A DNA stretch of 24,193 nt from Monoraphidium neglectum (lineage: Eukaryota > Chlorophyta > Chlorophyceae > Sphaeropleales > Selenastraceae): the NCBI RefSeq assembly GCF_000611645.1, contig NW_014013064.1, positions 1 to 24,193 of the forward strand, read 5' to 3'. The notes below the pieces were generated by a model. It worked only from the letters and a program-made list of their open reading frames with translations. It did no database searches and was not told the origin of the DNA. Of the stretch, positions 1-9,231 are shown in pieces; position 1 is the first letter of the stretch; each line of letters opens with the position of its first letter. Made by a program: the position numbers and the translations under genes.

Positions 1-210
1 GGGTTGCGGCAGCGCGAGCTGCTGGTCGCTGCGGCAACTCTGCTGCACGTAGCAGCCAAGAGCAGACTGCGCGATGGGGGCAATGCATTGCATTTTAGGC
101 ATAGGGCGCTGAGCCCTGTGTTTGCCCCTTCTTCGCCCCGCCACGAGCCACCTTATCCTGATCCCCGATTGACCGAGAGACGGCGCGCCGCGCCTGGCTG
201 CGCCACGCAG

Positions 211-1384
211 GGATCTGCTGTGGCGCACCGCCGCCCAGCGCGCCGGCCCCGGCGGCCCGCGCTGGCGCGCCGCGGCCGACCTGGGCTGCGGCACCGGCCT
301 GATGGGCCCGCTGCTGCGGGCGGCATGCGGGCGGCTGGTCGGGGTGGACCTGTCTGCTGGGATGTGCGGCAAGGCGGTGGAGCGGGGGTGCTACGACCTG
401 GTGGAGGTGGGGGAGTTGGTGCAGTGGCTGCAGCGGCAGGTGGAGGTGCGGAAGGAGGATGGGCAGGGTGCAGGTCATCATAATCAGCAGCAGCAGGAGC
501 AGCAGCAGAAGCAACAGCAGGAGCATCAGCAGGCAGAGGGACGAGGAACGCAGCGGCAGGAGCGCCAAGGAGGCGGCAGCGCCACCCGCAGCGAAACCCC
601 CACAAGCAGCGTGCGCGGCGCGCTGTTTGACCTGCTGGTGGCGGCCGACGTGCTGGTGTACATAGGTAGGTGATGTCACCTTGGCCGATTTGATGTCTTG
701 GGAGCTCTGCAGGTAGGGTGTTGCATACCGAGTTGGCTCCTTTGCTGCCTCCTTTGACCCCATCGCACACGATCCCACCATTTCCCGCATCAAGGTGACC
801 TGGAGCCCCTGCTGGGCGCAGCAGCGGCGGCGGCAGAGCCGGGGTGAGAGCGCGCTGTGTGTTTATGCATGTGTGGGGGAAAGTGGCTGACACGGCGCTG
901 ACTAATCAATTGGGGGTTGTTAGTCTGTGCCGCAGCCGCAGCCCTGATACCTTTGTTCTGCCCAACCGCTTGTGCATGCTCCTCCCTGATCCCCTCAGCA
1001 CGACAGGGCAAACACGCAGGTCTCACGCTCCCACATGCGCCCGTCCCCCTCTTCTACAACTGCAGGGCGCTCTTTGCGCTGTCCACCGAGCTCCTGCCAG
1101 AGGAACGCCCCTCTCCAGCCCCAACTAGCGGCAGCACCAGCAGCCCCAGCAGCGGCGGCGACGGCGACGGCTTCGGCGCCCGTGGGCCGGGTGGCTACCT
1201 GCTGCAGCCCACAGGCCGCTACGCGCACAGCCCCTTATACATCGCGTCAGCAGGGGCCCGCGCGGGGTGGCGCGTCGCGGCGCTGCAGACGGGCGTCATC
1301 CGCGTCAACGCGGGGCGGCCCATCAACGGCAACCTGGCAGTGCTGGAGCGGTTAGGGGGCGGCGCAGCCGAGCCCCGAGGGTAA
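211..1384 (+). CDS. SAM-dependent methyltransferase, COG4976 type (5'-partial)
   Basis: Three exons are visible: about 211-665, 795-843 and 1066-1384 (stop TAA); earlier exons lie before the window. Phases join exactly (665 G + GT; 842-843 GG + G). Exon 1 opens after a CAG acceptor and carries motif I, ADLGCGTGLMGPLL, then VGVDLSAGM. This is the SAM-binding Rossmann fold. A Gln/Glu-rich stretch (about residues 80-120 of the visible part) separates it from FDLLVAADVLVYIGDLEPLL, the post-II/motif IV region. Exon 3 continues ALFALSTELL, then GRYAHSPLYIASAG and ends near GRPINGNLAVLE, which is the typical C-terminus of TPR-linked methyltransferases of COG4976. The N-terminal TPR or substrate region is not in view, so the substrate is unknown. 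The low-complexity insert sits inside the catalytic fold, probably as a surface loop. Assignment to the family is firm; the exact 5' border of exon 1 is inferred. Confidence 0.88.
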
Positions 1385-1402
1385 GAATTTGCTCCGTAGT
1401 GC

Positions 1403-1407
1403 TGTAA
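1403..1407 (+). terminator. TGTAA polyadenylation signal of the methyltransferase gene
   Basis: TGTAA lies 19 nt after the TAA stop of the methyltransferase. TGTAA is the usual chlorophycean poly(A) signal, so the 3' UTR would be very short. The same 12-mer, GCTGTAATGTGA, recurs at 3425-3436 with no recognised plus-strand gene before it. Confidence 0.5.
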
Positions 1408-2174
1408 TGTGAAGGCCCCTTTTACTGGGTTCTTGCTGAGAAAAGCAGGGCACGGGCTGCTGTGAGGAAGTCTCATACTAGACGCGTAGGCAGGCGCAAC
1501 ATCGCTGTAGATCACAGTGCGTGCATGGCGGCTGTGCAAGGACCGATTGAGTTATTTTGCAGGGCACTTGAGCGAGCGGGTCACAGCTTCCCAGCAGCTT
1601 CTCAGCTTCTGCAGCGTCCTTGAACCAGCTGAAAGCGACTTAGGAATGGCAGGCCACCACAACCATCTCGCGGCATCTTTGCCCATTTGTGTGACAACAC
1701 ATTCCTAGTGTGCAAGGCGAGAGCTCTGAACCCTGACTTTTACATGTGTGCCTGCTTATATACATATATCCACATAAAACTGGCACACGCGGCACGGGTG
1801 GTCATGGGTCGCATGTCAAATGTGGACGATCATGCAATGCACACCGTTGCCCCGGACGCATCCACGTGGCACGCCTGCGCCGCGTGTCCCTCGCCGCAGC
1901 CGGGATTGACATCGGCGCAGCGCAGGAAAGCATTGAATCTGGGATGTGGCAGGGGGGGGGGTGCGTTTGCAGATGCTTTTTGACTTGGCGGCGCCCTAGC
2001 CCCGTGGTTGAGAGCACGCGGCCCGTGAAAGCAGCAGCAGCAGCTAAGTTGGTGCGCCGCTCACGATCACCATATCGACACAAGAAGGTTCATCTGCAGT
2101 CACAGGTTGATGCGTGCACAATAACCATGCGTGCTTCAAGCACCGTGGAGCGCAACGCATGCGACAGGGGGCGC
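1408..2174. other. intergenic stretch between two convergent genes
   Basis: No coding segment could be supported on either strand. It probably holds the 3' UTR of the minus-strand gene ending at 2175; a minus-strand TGTAA (TTACA on plus) at 1740-1744 is a possible poly(A) signal. An AT-richer patch (about 1740-1785) and a run of nine G (about 1952-1960) are the only visible peculiarities. Confidence 0.4.
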
Positions 2175-3326
2175 TCACAGGCCGGCCTTGTACTTGGTTG
2201 CTCTGGGGTCGCGGCAGAGGGACTCGACCAGTGCCTGCAGGCAGCTGTTGTGCGCCGCCTGCCCAGGCAGTCGTGGACGACGCAGCACACATTCAGGGAG
2301 AAGGCGCAGCATCAAAACGCGCAGAAACACGCACATGGCTTGCAACGCGGGCAAAATCCCGAGGTCGGTGGACGGATGGTTGCACGCCCCTACAATCCGC
2401 TGTCGAAAGCCCCCACCTGGGCGAGCGAGGCCAGGTTTTTGTTTCGCGGCACCACCCCGCCGCCCAGCGCCCCGCCCACGCCTCCCCCCAATCACCCGCC
2501 GCAGGCCCTCCGCGCAGCCGGCCAGGCAGCAGCCGTCCGAGGTTGACAGGGAGGTCGTGCGCACGGGCGGATCCGCAAACGGGTCGTGGTCGGAGGCGCA
2601 TGCCGCCAGGTTATCGATCAGGTCGGCGCAGCCCCGCGGCGCCTCAGGGGCGCCGTCGCGCTTGAAGTCTACCTCCAGACCATGGACTTTATTGAATATC
2701 CAATACATTTGATTTGAGCGGGAGGGAGGGTTTGTAATCTACTCTGAGGGCGATAGAGAGAGTTGCCTGTTTGTTCGGGGGCGGGGAGGGGTGGGGTGGG
2801 GACAGCCAAACAAATGCCATGTGCGGTGCAGGGGTCTAATACGGACTCGGCTTTCTTGCGCAAATCGTAGCAATCATACCAATCGTGCATGGTGTGAATG
2901 GCTTTCACGTGAACTATTGATAAGGCGGAATCCCTTGGGAATCCCATGTGGCTGCTACAACCGCCCGACGGCCAACTCACGGCTGGCGTCGAAGACAGAA
3001 GGGTCCCAGTGGGTGGGCTGCTGCACAGTGCACTCTGCGGGTGTTGGACAGGGGCAGGGGTCTCAGCTCGGCAGTGCCCGGATTGCAGCATGATGGACGG
3101 TGCTGACTGCACCAGCCTCGGCACTGTCGCTGCTGCCAGCCGGTCCCCAGGTCTCCGGCTGCTCAACGAGAGTTACATGCGTCCAGCTCGAGCTGGCGCA
3201 ATGGGGTTTCAAGGCCTCACCACTCCACTCCTCCACTACGTTGCCCTCAACGTACTCAACAGCTGGGACCTGCGGCCGGCGTGCCGCGGGAGCGCGCTTC
3301 GTCAGCGCCGCAGTGGAACGCAGCAT
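2175..3326 (-). CDS. small Cys-rich protein, probably mitochondrial, unknown function
   Basis: I do not recognise the family. My model has five exons: 3326-3221, 3034-2981, 2913-2843, 2672-2496 and 2234-2175, giving 155 aa. Exons 1 to 3 join in phase (AGT G|AG; AGC C|TT) with good GTGAGG/GTGAGT donors. Exons 4 and 5 join at CGG|GCA. The exon 3/4 junction is the weak point, because the acceptor could be 2672 or a nearby AG. The start ATG gives MLRSTAALTKRAPAARRPQV, an Arg/Ala/Ser-rich, acid-free leader typical of mitochondrial import. The mature part has PTHWDPSVFDAS, HDWYDCYDLRKKAES, a CX9C spacing in CADLIDNLAAC, CLAGCAEGLRR, and ends RATKYKAGL. Spaced cysteines suggest, but do not prove, a CHCH-like intermembrane-space or respiratory-chain accessory protein. 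An in-frame GTG upstream was ignored as a start. Confidence 0.55.
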
Positions 3327-3918
3327 CGCCCCCCGAGCTTTGCTGAGCACTGCAGCGCCAACCTGCCAAGCAGCACAGTCGGTTTCCTACCGTGACCAGA
3401 AAAACGATAAATAGCAGTGCGCGTGCTGTAATGTGAGGAGAGCACATACAATTCACGTTCCGTGATCTGCGGTATCGTATCAGCAGCAGGTGCTTGGCGA
3501 GGAGTATCGTATGTGCTAGAAATGGTATATTTCATGACGATAAGCCGTGGCTTGGCATATCATGCACAGACTGTGCACATCGCCCAGGCGTCATGCGGGC
3601 TTTTGCACACTGAACATCCCACCTACAGGCCACAGCACGAGCACAGCAATCCACACACCACATGCCTTGTCAGTAGCGAACGTTTCCTGCGAATGAATTG
3701 AAAGCACAGTCCAAGTCACAGACATGTCCAGGCAACGGGTACTGTTGAGCAGCCGCCGACCTGTTCCCAAATCAATGAGCCATCAGTCCAACATCGCTAC
3801 CGCACTCCTGCTGCAACAGCCAGGGGTGGCCTGCCCTGCTGACATGTACATCATGTATGCGGGTAAAGCTGAATCCAAATGGGTTTCAGACCCTTCAGCT
3901 ATGCCCCAGGCCACTCCC
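3327..3918. other. intergenic: promoter of the Cys-rich gene and 3' UTR of the HAD phosphatase
   Basis: The two flanking genes are head to tail on the minus strand. No coding segment, RNA gene or repeat could be supported here. No minus-strand TGTAA was found near the phosphatase stop. Confidence 0.4.
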
Positions 3919-6165
3919 TCACGCGATGAACCCCAGCGCGTGCAGTCCCTCCAGGATGCCAGCAGCCGCCTGCGCCTCGGGCCGCGCCAAGTGGACTCTC
4001 TTGGAGTGTTTTGCTGTCCCTTTTTCAGGGGTTGAGGCCTCTGTGGCCTTCCCTTGAGCTGCCTCCTGCGCCTGCCGAGCCCAGGCCACCACCTCGGGCT
4101 GGCTGTTTCCGACACATACGGCAAGGTTGGCCTGTGGGTGCAGCGATTAGATGACGACAATTGAGATGCAGCTGCATGCGGACAGGACCAAAACAGGTGC
4201 ACGCATCAAAGCCAAAGCTAATATCAGCCAGCTGCTGCATGTGGCCGGCAAACTGCAAGTTGTGGGCATGCGCACCGCGCGGGTGCGGCCTCCCAGGAGC
4301 AACCGCAACCAAACAGCGCTGCGCCGGCCCCAGCCCCCCGGCACACATGAGCAGACGCATCTGTTGCGCACATGAGCGCACGCAATCGCGCACCTGCTGC
4401 AGCATCAACAGGTCGTTGGAGCCGTCGCCGCAGGCCACCGTTTGATGGACCCCAAACCCTAGCCGCGACCGCACGTGCTCCATTGCAGCGCCCTTGCCGG
4501 CGCCGCGCGGCAGGACGTCGACGAAACGCCAGTCTACGCCCCCACCTGCGCAAATGTGCAAGTGGCGTGCGCAGCAAATCAACAAGAAAGCCATGCAATG
4601 AAACCTGCACGCATGCTGTGGGGACGCCACGTGCAATTAGCAGCACAAGCTACGTTGCTGGATAATGAAGCAGTTCGAACTTGCCGTGATGCGAAGCCCG
4701 GCTGGTCACCTGCTGCGCCTTCAATTATGGTGGCCACGACGCCAGCCGCCTCCAGCCCAGAGGCCAGCATGCTGCACAGGTCTTCTCTAAGGTTGCTGCG
4801 GTAGAGGAATGTGGCCTTGTGCTCATGCTGCTCGATAGGTCGCTGCCAATAGACGCTGGGGCGGTGGGGGTTAGGGAGGGGCGGAGGGGCAGAGGGTTGG
4901 GAGGGTTGTAATCATTGTGCGGGCAACGCATGCGTTGCTGCACAGCAACACGGAATGACTGCGCCGTTTGGGGTGACGATAGGCCTCTCCACTGCGCACG
5001 CATGCATCCCCCCCCCCCACCGCATGGCATGCGCATGCGCATGTGCATGCGCACGACCTGCGCAGGCGCCTGTGTGCATCCCCCTTCTTCGCACCGGGCC
5101 CTGTGCACAGCAAGGGAACACAGTCAAGGAGGCTGCTCACTGGCCATCGCCGTGGCCGCATGCCAGCGCAGCGTGCCCGCCCACCTGTGCGCTCCAAACG
5201 CGTCAATAGCTCCGTCCACCACCGACTTGACAGCGGCGTGCGACCAGCCTCGCTGCATGGCCGCAGTCCAATCGGCATCCTCCACCCAGTCTGGGGGTTT
5301 GGTGCGATGGCACACGTGCATGTTCCTCGCAGCGTGATAAGCTGCAAGCCACGACCAAGGGTGGAATTCGACGTGCGCTGCAGCAAATTGAGCGGTCCAG
5401 GCGTTGGCTATGCCGCAGGCAGCAGGTGATGCGCAACCGCCAAAAGAGCAGGCTGAGGCGCCAGCCCTGCGGCCTCCTCTGTACGCCCGCCTCACTCGGC
5501 TGTCCTGGCCCGACTTTTCGTCTGAGACGCGAAATACGCACCGGCTTGACCGCCCTGGCCTGCAAAGTATACGCGCGTCCCGACTCCAGCAATGAGCGCG
5601 TCGGCGCGTGGCAGGCAATGGGCCTTGTGGCGCGCCGCCTCTTCGAACAAAGGCAGCGTGCGGCCCGTATTGATGGCTGCGGCAAGGTTTTTTTTGATGG
5701 GAGTGAGATCGTGTATAGGAGTACGAAAGACCTGAAATACTCCAGTCCCAGCTTGTACCCAAGTTTGCATGGCACCTGCTGCTGCTGTAGGGGGCGACAT
5801 GGGCGAATACAGCCCGCAGGCGTGGATATCCCCCAAAAAAACGGGCATGTTAACCGGCGCTCACCAACGGCGACAGGGAGCCTTCCGGCCTCGCGGCCCG
5901 CGTGCAGGATGTCCCGCAGCGCTGCGGTGTCCTCGTCACGCGCGCCCGTGGAGTGGGCGCCGGGGATGAGGGTGTCGTCCATGTCTGACACCAGCAGCAG
6001 CGGCGCGGCCAGCGACGGCGGCGAGCTGCTGTGCGAGTGCAGGCGATGGCATGATTGGCAGGAGGTGGCACGTGTTGGTGAGATGAGCGGCTGCAATTTG
6101 AGTTGTTGTTGGCCGCTGTATAATCGAGGCGAATGCCGCTGTATGGCAGTAAGAAGCAGCGGCAT
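3919..6165 (-). CDS. HAD-superfamily phosphatase, sucrose-6-phosphate phosphatase (S6PP) family
   Basis: A complete six-exon model gives 350 aa: 6165-5865, 5676-5542, 5290-5185, 4855-4710, 4545-4394, 4131-3919. All phases match. All four HAD signatures are present: motif I SDMDDTLI (nucleophile D61, acid D63), motif II INTGRT (T104), motif III Lys in RGAGKGAA (K247) and motif IV GDGSNDLLML (D270, D274). The cap region carries ADWVEDADWTAAMQRGW and RPIEQHEHKATFLYR; the end has ANLAVCVGNSQPEVVAWA and ILEGLHALGF, as in S6PP proteins. These enzymes remove phosphate from sucrose-6F-phosphate in the cytosol; activity on another sugar phosphate is possible. The protein stops after the HAD domain, as bacterial S6PP does, and lacks the extra C-terminal domain of land-plant SPP. 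The first 55 residues are Ser/Arg/Gln-rich and acid-free, so an organelle transit peptide is possible, or the true start may lie nearer residue 50. Confidence 0.9.
5027..5055. repeat. alternating purine-pyrimidine tract (potential Z-DNA) in phosphatase intron 3
   Basis: Twenty-nine consecutive bases alternate purine and pyrimidine, built from GCAT/GCGC/GTGC units. A run of about 11 C lies just before it (about 5008-5018). Such tracts can form Z-DNA; function is unknown. Confidence 0.6.
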
Positions 6166-6572
6166 GAGTCGGCGCTACCGTGAACGCAAAACGCTTGCCT
6201 GCCCGAGTTGTATCCAGCTTGAGGGGGGTATCTCATGGCGAGGCCGCGAGGGTGGATTTTTGCAAATTGAGCGTGGACTGCCAGCCTCATACAGCCTGAG
6301 CCACGACAGAACGCGCCTGATCCGGAATCAACAGATCTCAACCGACCGCGTGTACGGTATCTCGATTCAATGAGAGAGGTGCTTCAGAGTATCTCTACAA
6401 GCCCAATGCGCAGGGCGGCGCAGGTGCAGCATCTTGCACTGAAACTGTGCATCATGGCGGGACTCGCTGCCTGCTGTGGGAGCCCCACCGACACAGGTGG
6501 CGCGCTATTATAATAAATACACATGCACCTAGACAAGAGACTGAAATTGAGTGACTTCATTCTTGATTTGGT
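6166..6572. other. intergenic: phosphatase promoter and MER3 3' flank
   Basis: This lies between the start of the phosphatase gene and the stop of the MER3 gene (both minus strand). No coding segment was supported. The MER3 stop is embedded in ATGTAA, so a TGTAA pentamer overlaps the stop codon; no further minus-strand TGTAA is visible here. Confidence 0.4.
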
Positions 6573-6764
6573 TTACATCATAAATGAAAACACGCTGTCC
6601 ATGGTCCACGCATCGTCGGCCACTTGGGCTGCTTCCAGCTTGCCGCCGCCCCCGCCGTTGGTGTCCACCACCGATGCTGGCTCAGCCGCAGCCACCGCTG
6701 CTCCGCCAGCACCCCACCCTGCAGCGGTCACATGCTCGCTGCCACCACGCTGCTCACCAGCGAC

Positions 6765-6840
<76 letters not shown>

Positions 6841-9231
6841 GTGGCCCCAGCAATGGACTTGAATGGGCGCCACCCCAGGCCCGTGACCGACGGGAGGCCA
6901 CCTGCTACGCAGCTGCCGCTCCGAGGCGCAAGCCGAGCCGCAGAGGTGCCTGGCAGCAGAGGCGACGCCTTTCGCGCGCCCGCCACCACAGGCGTCGCTT
7001 CATCGTCGACGAATTGGCCCCAGTCTCGCGCGACGCGTGCGGCCCCCAACTGCTGCTGCCTCGTGTTGAGCTGCTGCGAGGGTGTTTTGGCACCTCCGAT
7101 TGCCCGAGCCGTTATTGGCGCAGGTGGTGCAGCGGCGCCCCAGCCAGGCTTGAGCCTCTGGGACCCCTTGTTTTGCAAATGCGACAGCGCCCGGCTGGCT
7201 GCGCCCGTCGAACTCATGCCTGCAGCTGCGAAGGCAGCAAGCGTACACGTGGGGCACAGTCAGCAGCACGCTGCTGGGTCGCTCCTGCGAATGCCGCTGC
7301 TCGCGCCCAGCCAGTGCCGTGGGCAGTGCCGGCGGCAGCCCGCACGCGCGGTGTCCAGCTTCCAATTAGAACCCTTGTAGTCAACTCGACTCACCGCTCT
7401 TGTCAAAGGCGAAGCGCTGCAGACTTGCCGCTGCGGTTGCCGCGGTGCCTGCCGTGATGCTAGGTGACGGTTGCTGCCGGCCACCGCGGCCCTGGCCCAT
7501 GTGCCCGAGCCCTGCGCCTCTATTGGGGCCAAGCCCGCCGCCCAGCAGGCCGCGCGGTAAGGTCGGTCGAGGGGAAATGGGCTGGGCGGCTGCGGCACCG
7601 GCAAGGCCGTGGGGCAGAGCCAAGATCGCGTGGCTGGGCGCCGCTCGCTCCAAGGTCAGCCGCGGCTGCAGCCCCACGGCTGTGGGCGAAGCTCCAGGCA
7701 GCGCAACGGGCGGGAGCCCCAGCGAAGCGCTGGGGCCCTGGGCTCCGCCAACGGCGGCGCTGAAGAGGCCGAGGGCGCCGCTGCTGGGCGCGGCGCGCCG
7801 CTGGCTGCTCTGGCCCCAGCGGGCCATAGGCGCTGCCGCAGGGGCGGGCGCAGCGCCGCCGCTGCTGGAGCTGGTTGGCGCCGGCACGGTGCCGCTCCTG
7901 CCATCGAGGCCCCGCCAGCCACCGCGCGGCTGGTCGGCGCCCGGAAGCAGCCCATGCCTTGAGATCAGTGCTTCTCTTTGCGCCGGCTGCGGCTCTACCT
8001 GCATGCCTGCGCTCAGCAGGCTTGAGCCCTGGCTCAGCAGGCGCGACAGGCTCAGCGCCGCAGCAGACGGCGCGGCACCAAAGGCGCTCGCGCCGCCTGC
8101 GGACGTTGACGCGGGCGGCTGGGTGGGAGCCTCTGCAGGTGCTGCTTGCCTCCGCTGTTGCGAGGGTGTCTCTTGGTCTTCCTCATTTCCGCCGCCGCCG
8201 CCGATGAAGCTGGCCCCGCCACAAAGCTCCTCAAACACGCTGATTGCGCTCCCGCTGCCGTCCACGCTCTCAGACACACCGTGTTCCGCACCCGCGCCTT
8301 TGACTGCGGCGCCGGTGGCGCCGCTGCCGCCGGCAGCTGGAGCGCCGGCCGGCGTTGTACGGCCTGTGGCTGCTGGGGCCGCGCCAACCTTTGGTCCTGA
8401 GTAGTGGTTTGTGGCTGCATCGCCGGCCACGCTGCCGCCGGCTGGCGGCGTCACCTCCACGGTCGCCCCCTCGGCTGCAGCGAACGACAGGTGTTGATAT
8501 TGCTGCCGCTGCTTCCCTTGCTGCTGCTGATGATGTTCAGGCTGCTGTGGAGGCGTCACTGCCTGGCATTCAGCTGGCGCTTGACCGCTTGTGCCCTTGG
8601 CAAGCTGCAGCAGAAAGCGGCCGTAGCCTGCTGCCGCGCCAGCCTTGTTGAGTCGAACGCCGCGCGCGCCGTCGCTGCCGCCATCTGCAGCCACAGTGTG
8701 CCCCACCGGCAGAGGCGTCGTTTGCTGGCGCTGCTGCTCGTGATGCGAGTCCTCCGAAATACCATCGCCGTGCGACCGCGGCAGCTGCACGCCTGGCAGC
8801 TGCTGGGCGCGTGCGCTCGGCGCGGGAGGCTCGGCGGGCGGCTGCTGCATGCGGCGACGCTTGGCCGGCGGCTGCGCTGGCGGCGGCCTCACGCCGCTGC
8901 GGCCCACTGCAGCGGTGGCACCATCGCGCGCACCGCCGTCATTGGCCCGCGGCCTTCTGACATCCGCAGCCGCCGGACGCTGCTGCCCAGGCTGTGGCTG
9001 TCCTCGCTCCCCAGGCCCTGCGCCGCCACGTCCCTCCTCCCCTGCCTCCCGCTGCTCAAGCGACCGCTGCTGCTGGCCGGCCGGCCCGCTGCGCCTGGCC
9101 GGCAGCTGCAGCGCAAGGTGCGCGGTGGTGTCTGCCCCAGAGAGCTTGTCCGGCAGCAGGGCCGCCAGCACAACCGCCTGCTGCTGCTGCGCGTCGGCGC
9201 CCGGGGCCGGCTGCGGCACCTTGAAGCGCAG
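6573..9231 (-). other. MER3 exons 24-25: long disordered C-terminal tail
   Basis: Exon 24 (1837 nt, by far the largest) begins with the end of the Sec63 domain and then encodes over 500 residues rich in G, A, P, S and Q. Exon 25 adds 214 residues with a 23-Gln tract and ends DDAWTMDSVFSFMM. Order-prone islands stand out: SVFEELCGGASFIGG (about residue 1440), RDWGQFVDDEA and LGWRPFKSIAG in exon 25, and the C-terminus itself. They may be binding motifs. Very long open frames on the opposite strand of exon 24 are GC-rich shadows. Confidence 0.8.

Noticed and set aside
95..793. Minus-strand open frame of 232 codons with a Leu run
   Set aside because: Antisense shadow of the methyltransferase exon; the Leu run is the reverse of the Gln-rich insert.
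1746..2665. Plus-strand frames of 183-266 codons
   Set aside because: Composition is Arg/Pro/His noise, partly antisense to the Cys-rich gene, and no motif was recognised.
4660..4695. GTTCGAAC-like string considered as a tRNA T-arm
   Set aside because: No acceptor stem, D-arm or anticodon arm fits around it, and it lies in an intron of the phosphatase gene.
6624..7457. Poly-Leu, poly-Ala and poly-Cys open frames on the plus strand
   Set aside because: Other-frame readings of the (CTG)22 repeat that encodes polyQ in MER3 exon 25.
7400..8404. Long plus-strand open frame of 334 codons, and others through 9288
   Set aside because: It is the antisense of MER3 exon 24; GC-rich sequence without stops explains it, and its composition is Ala/Pro/Arg noise without motifs.
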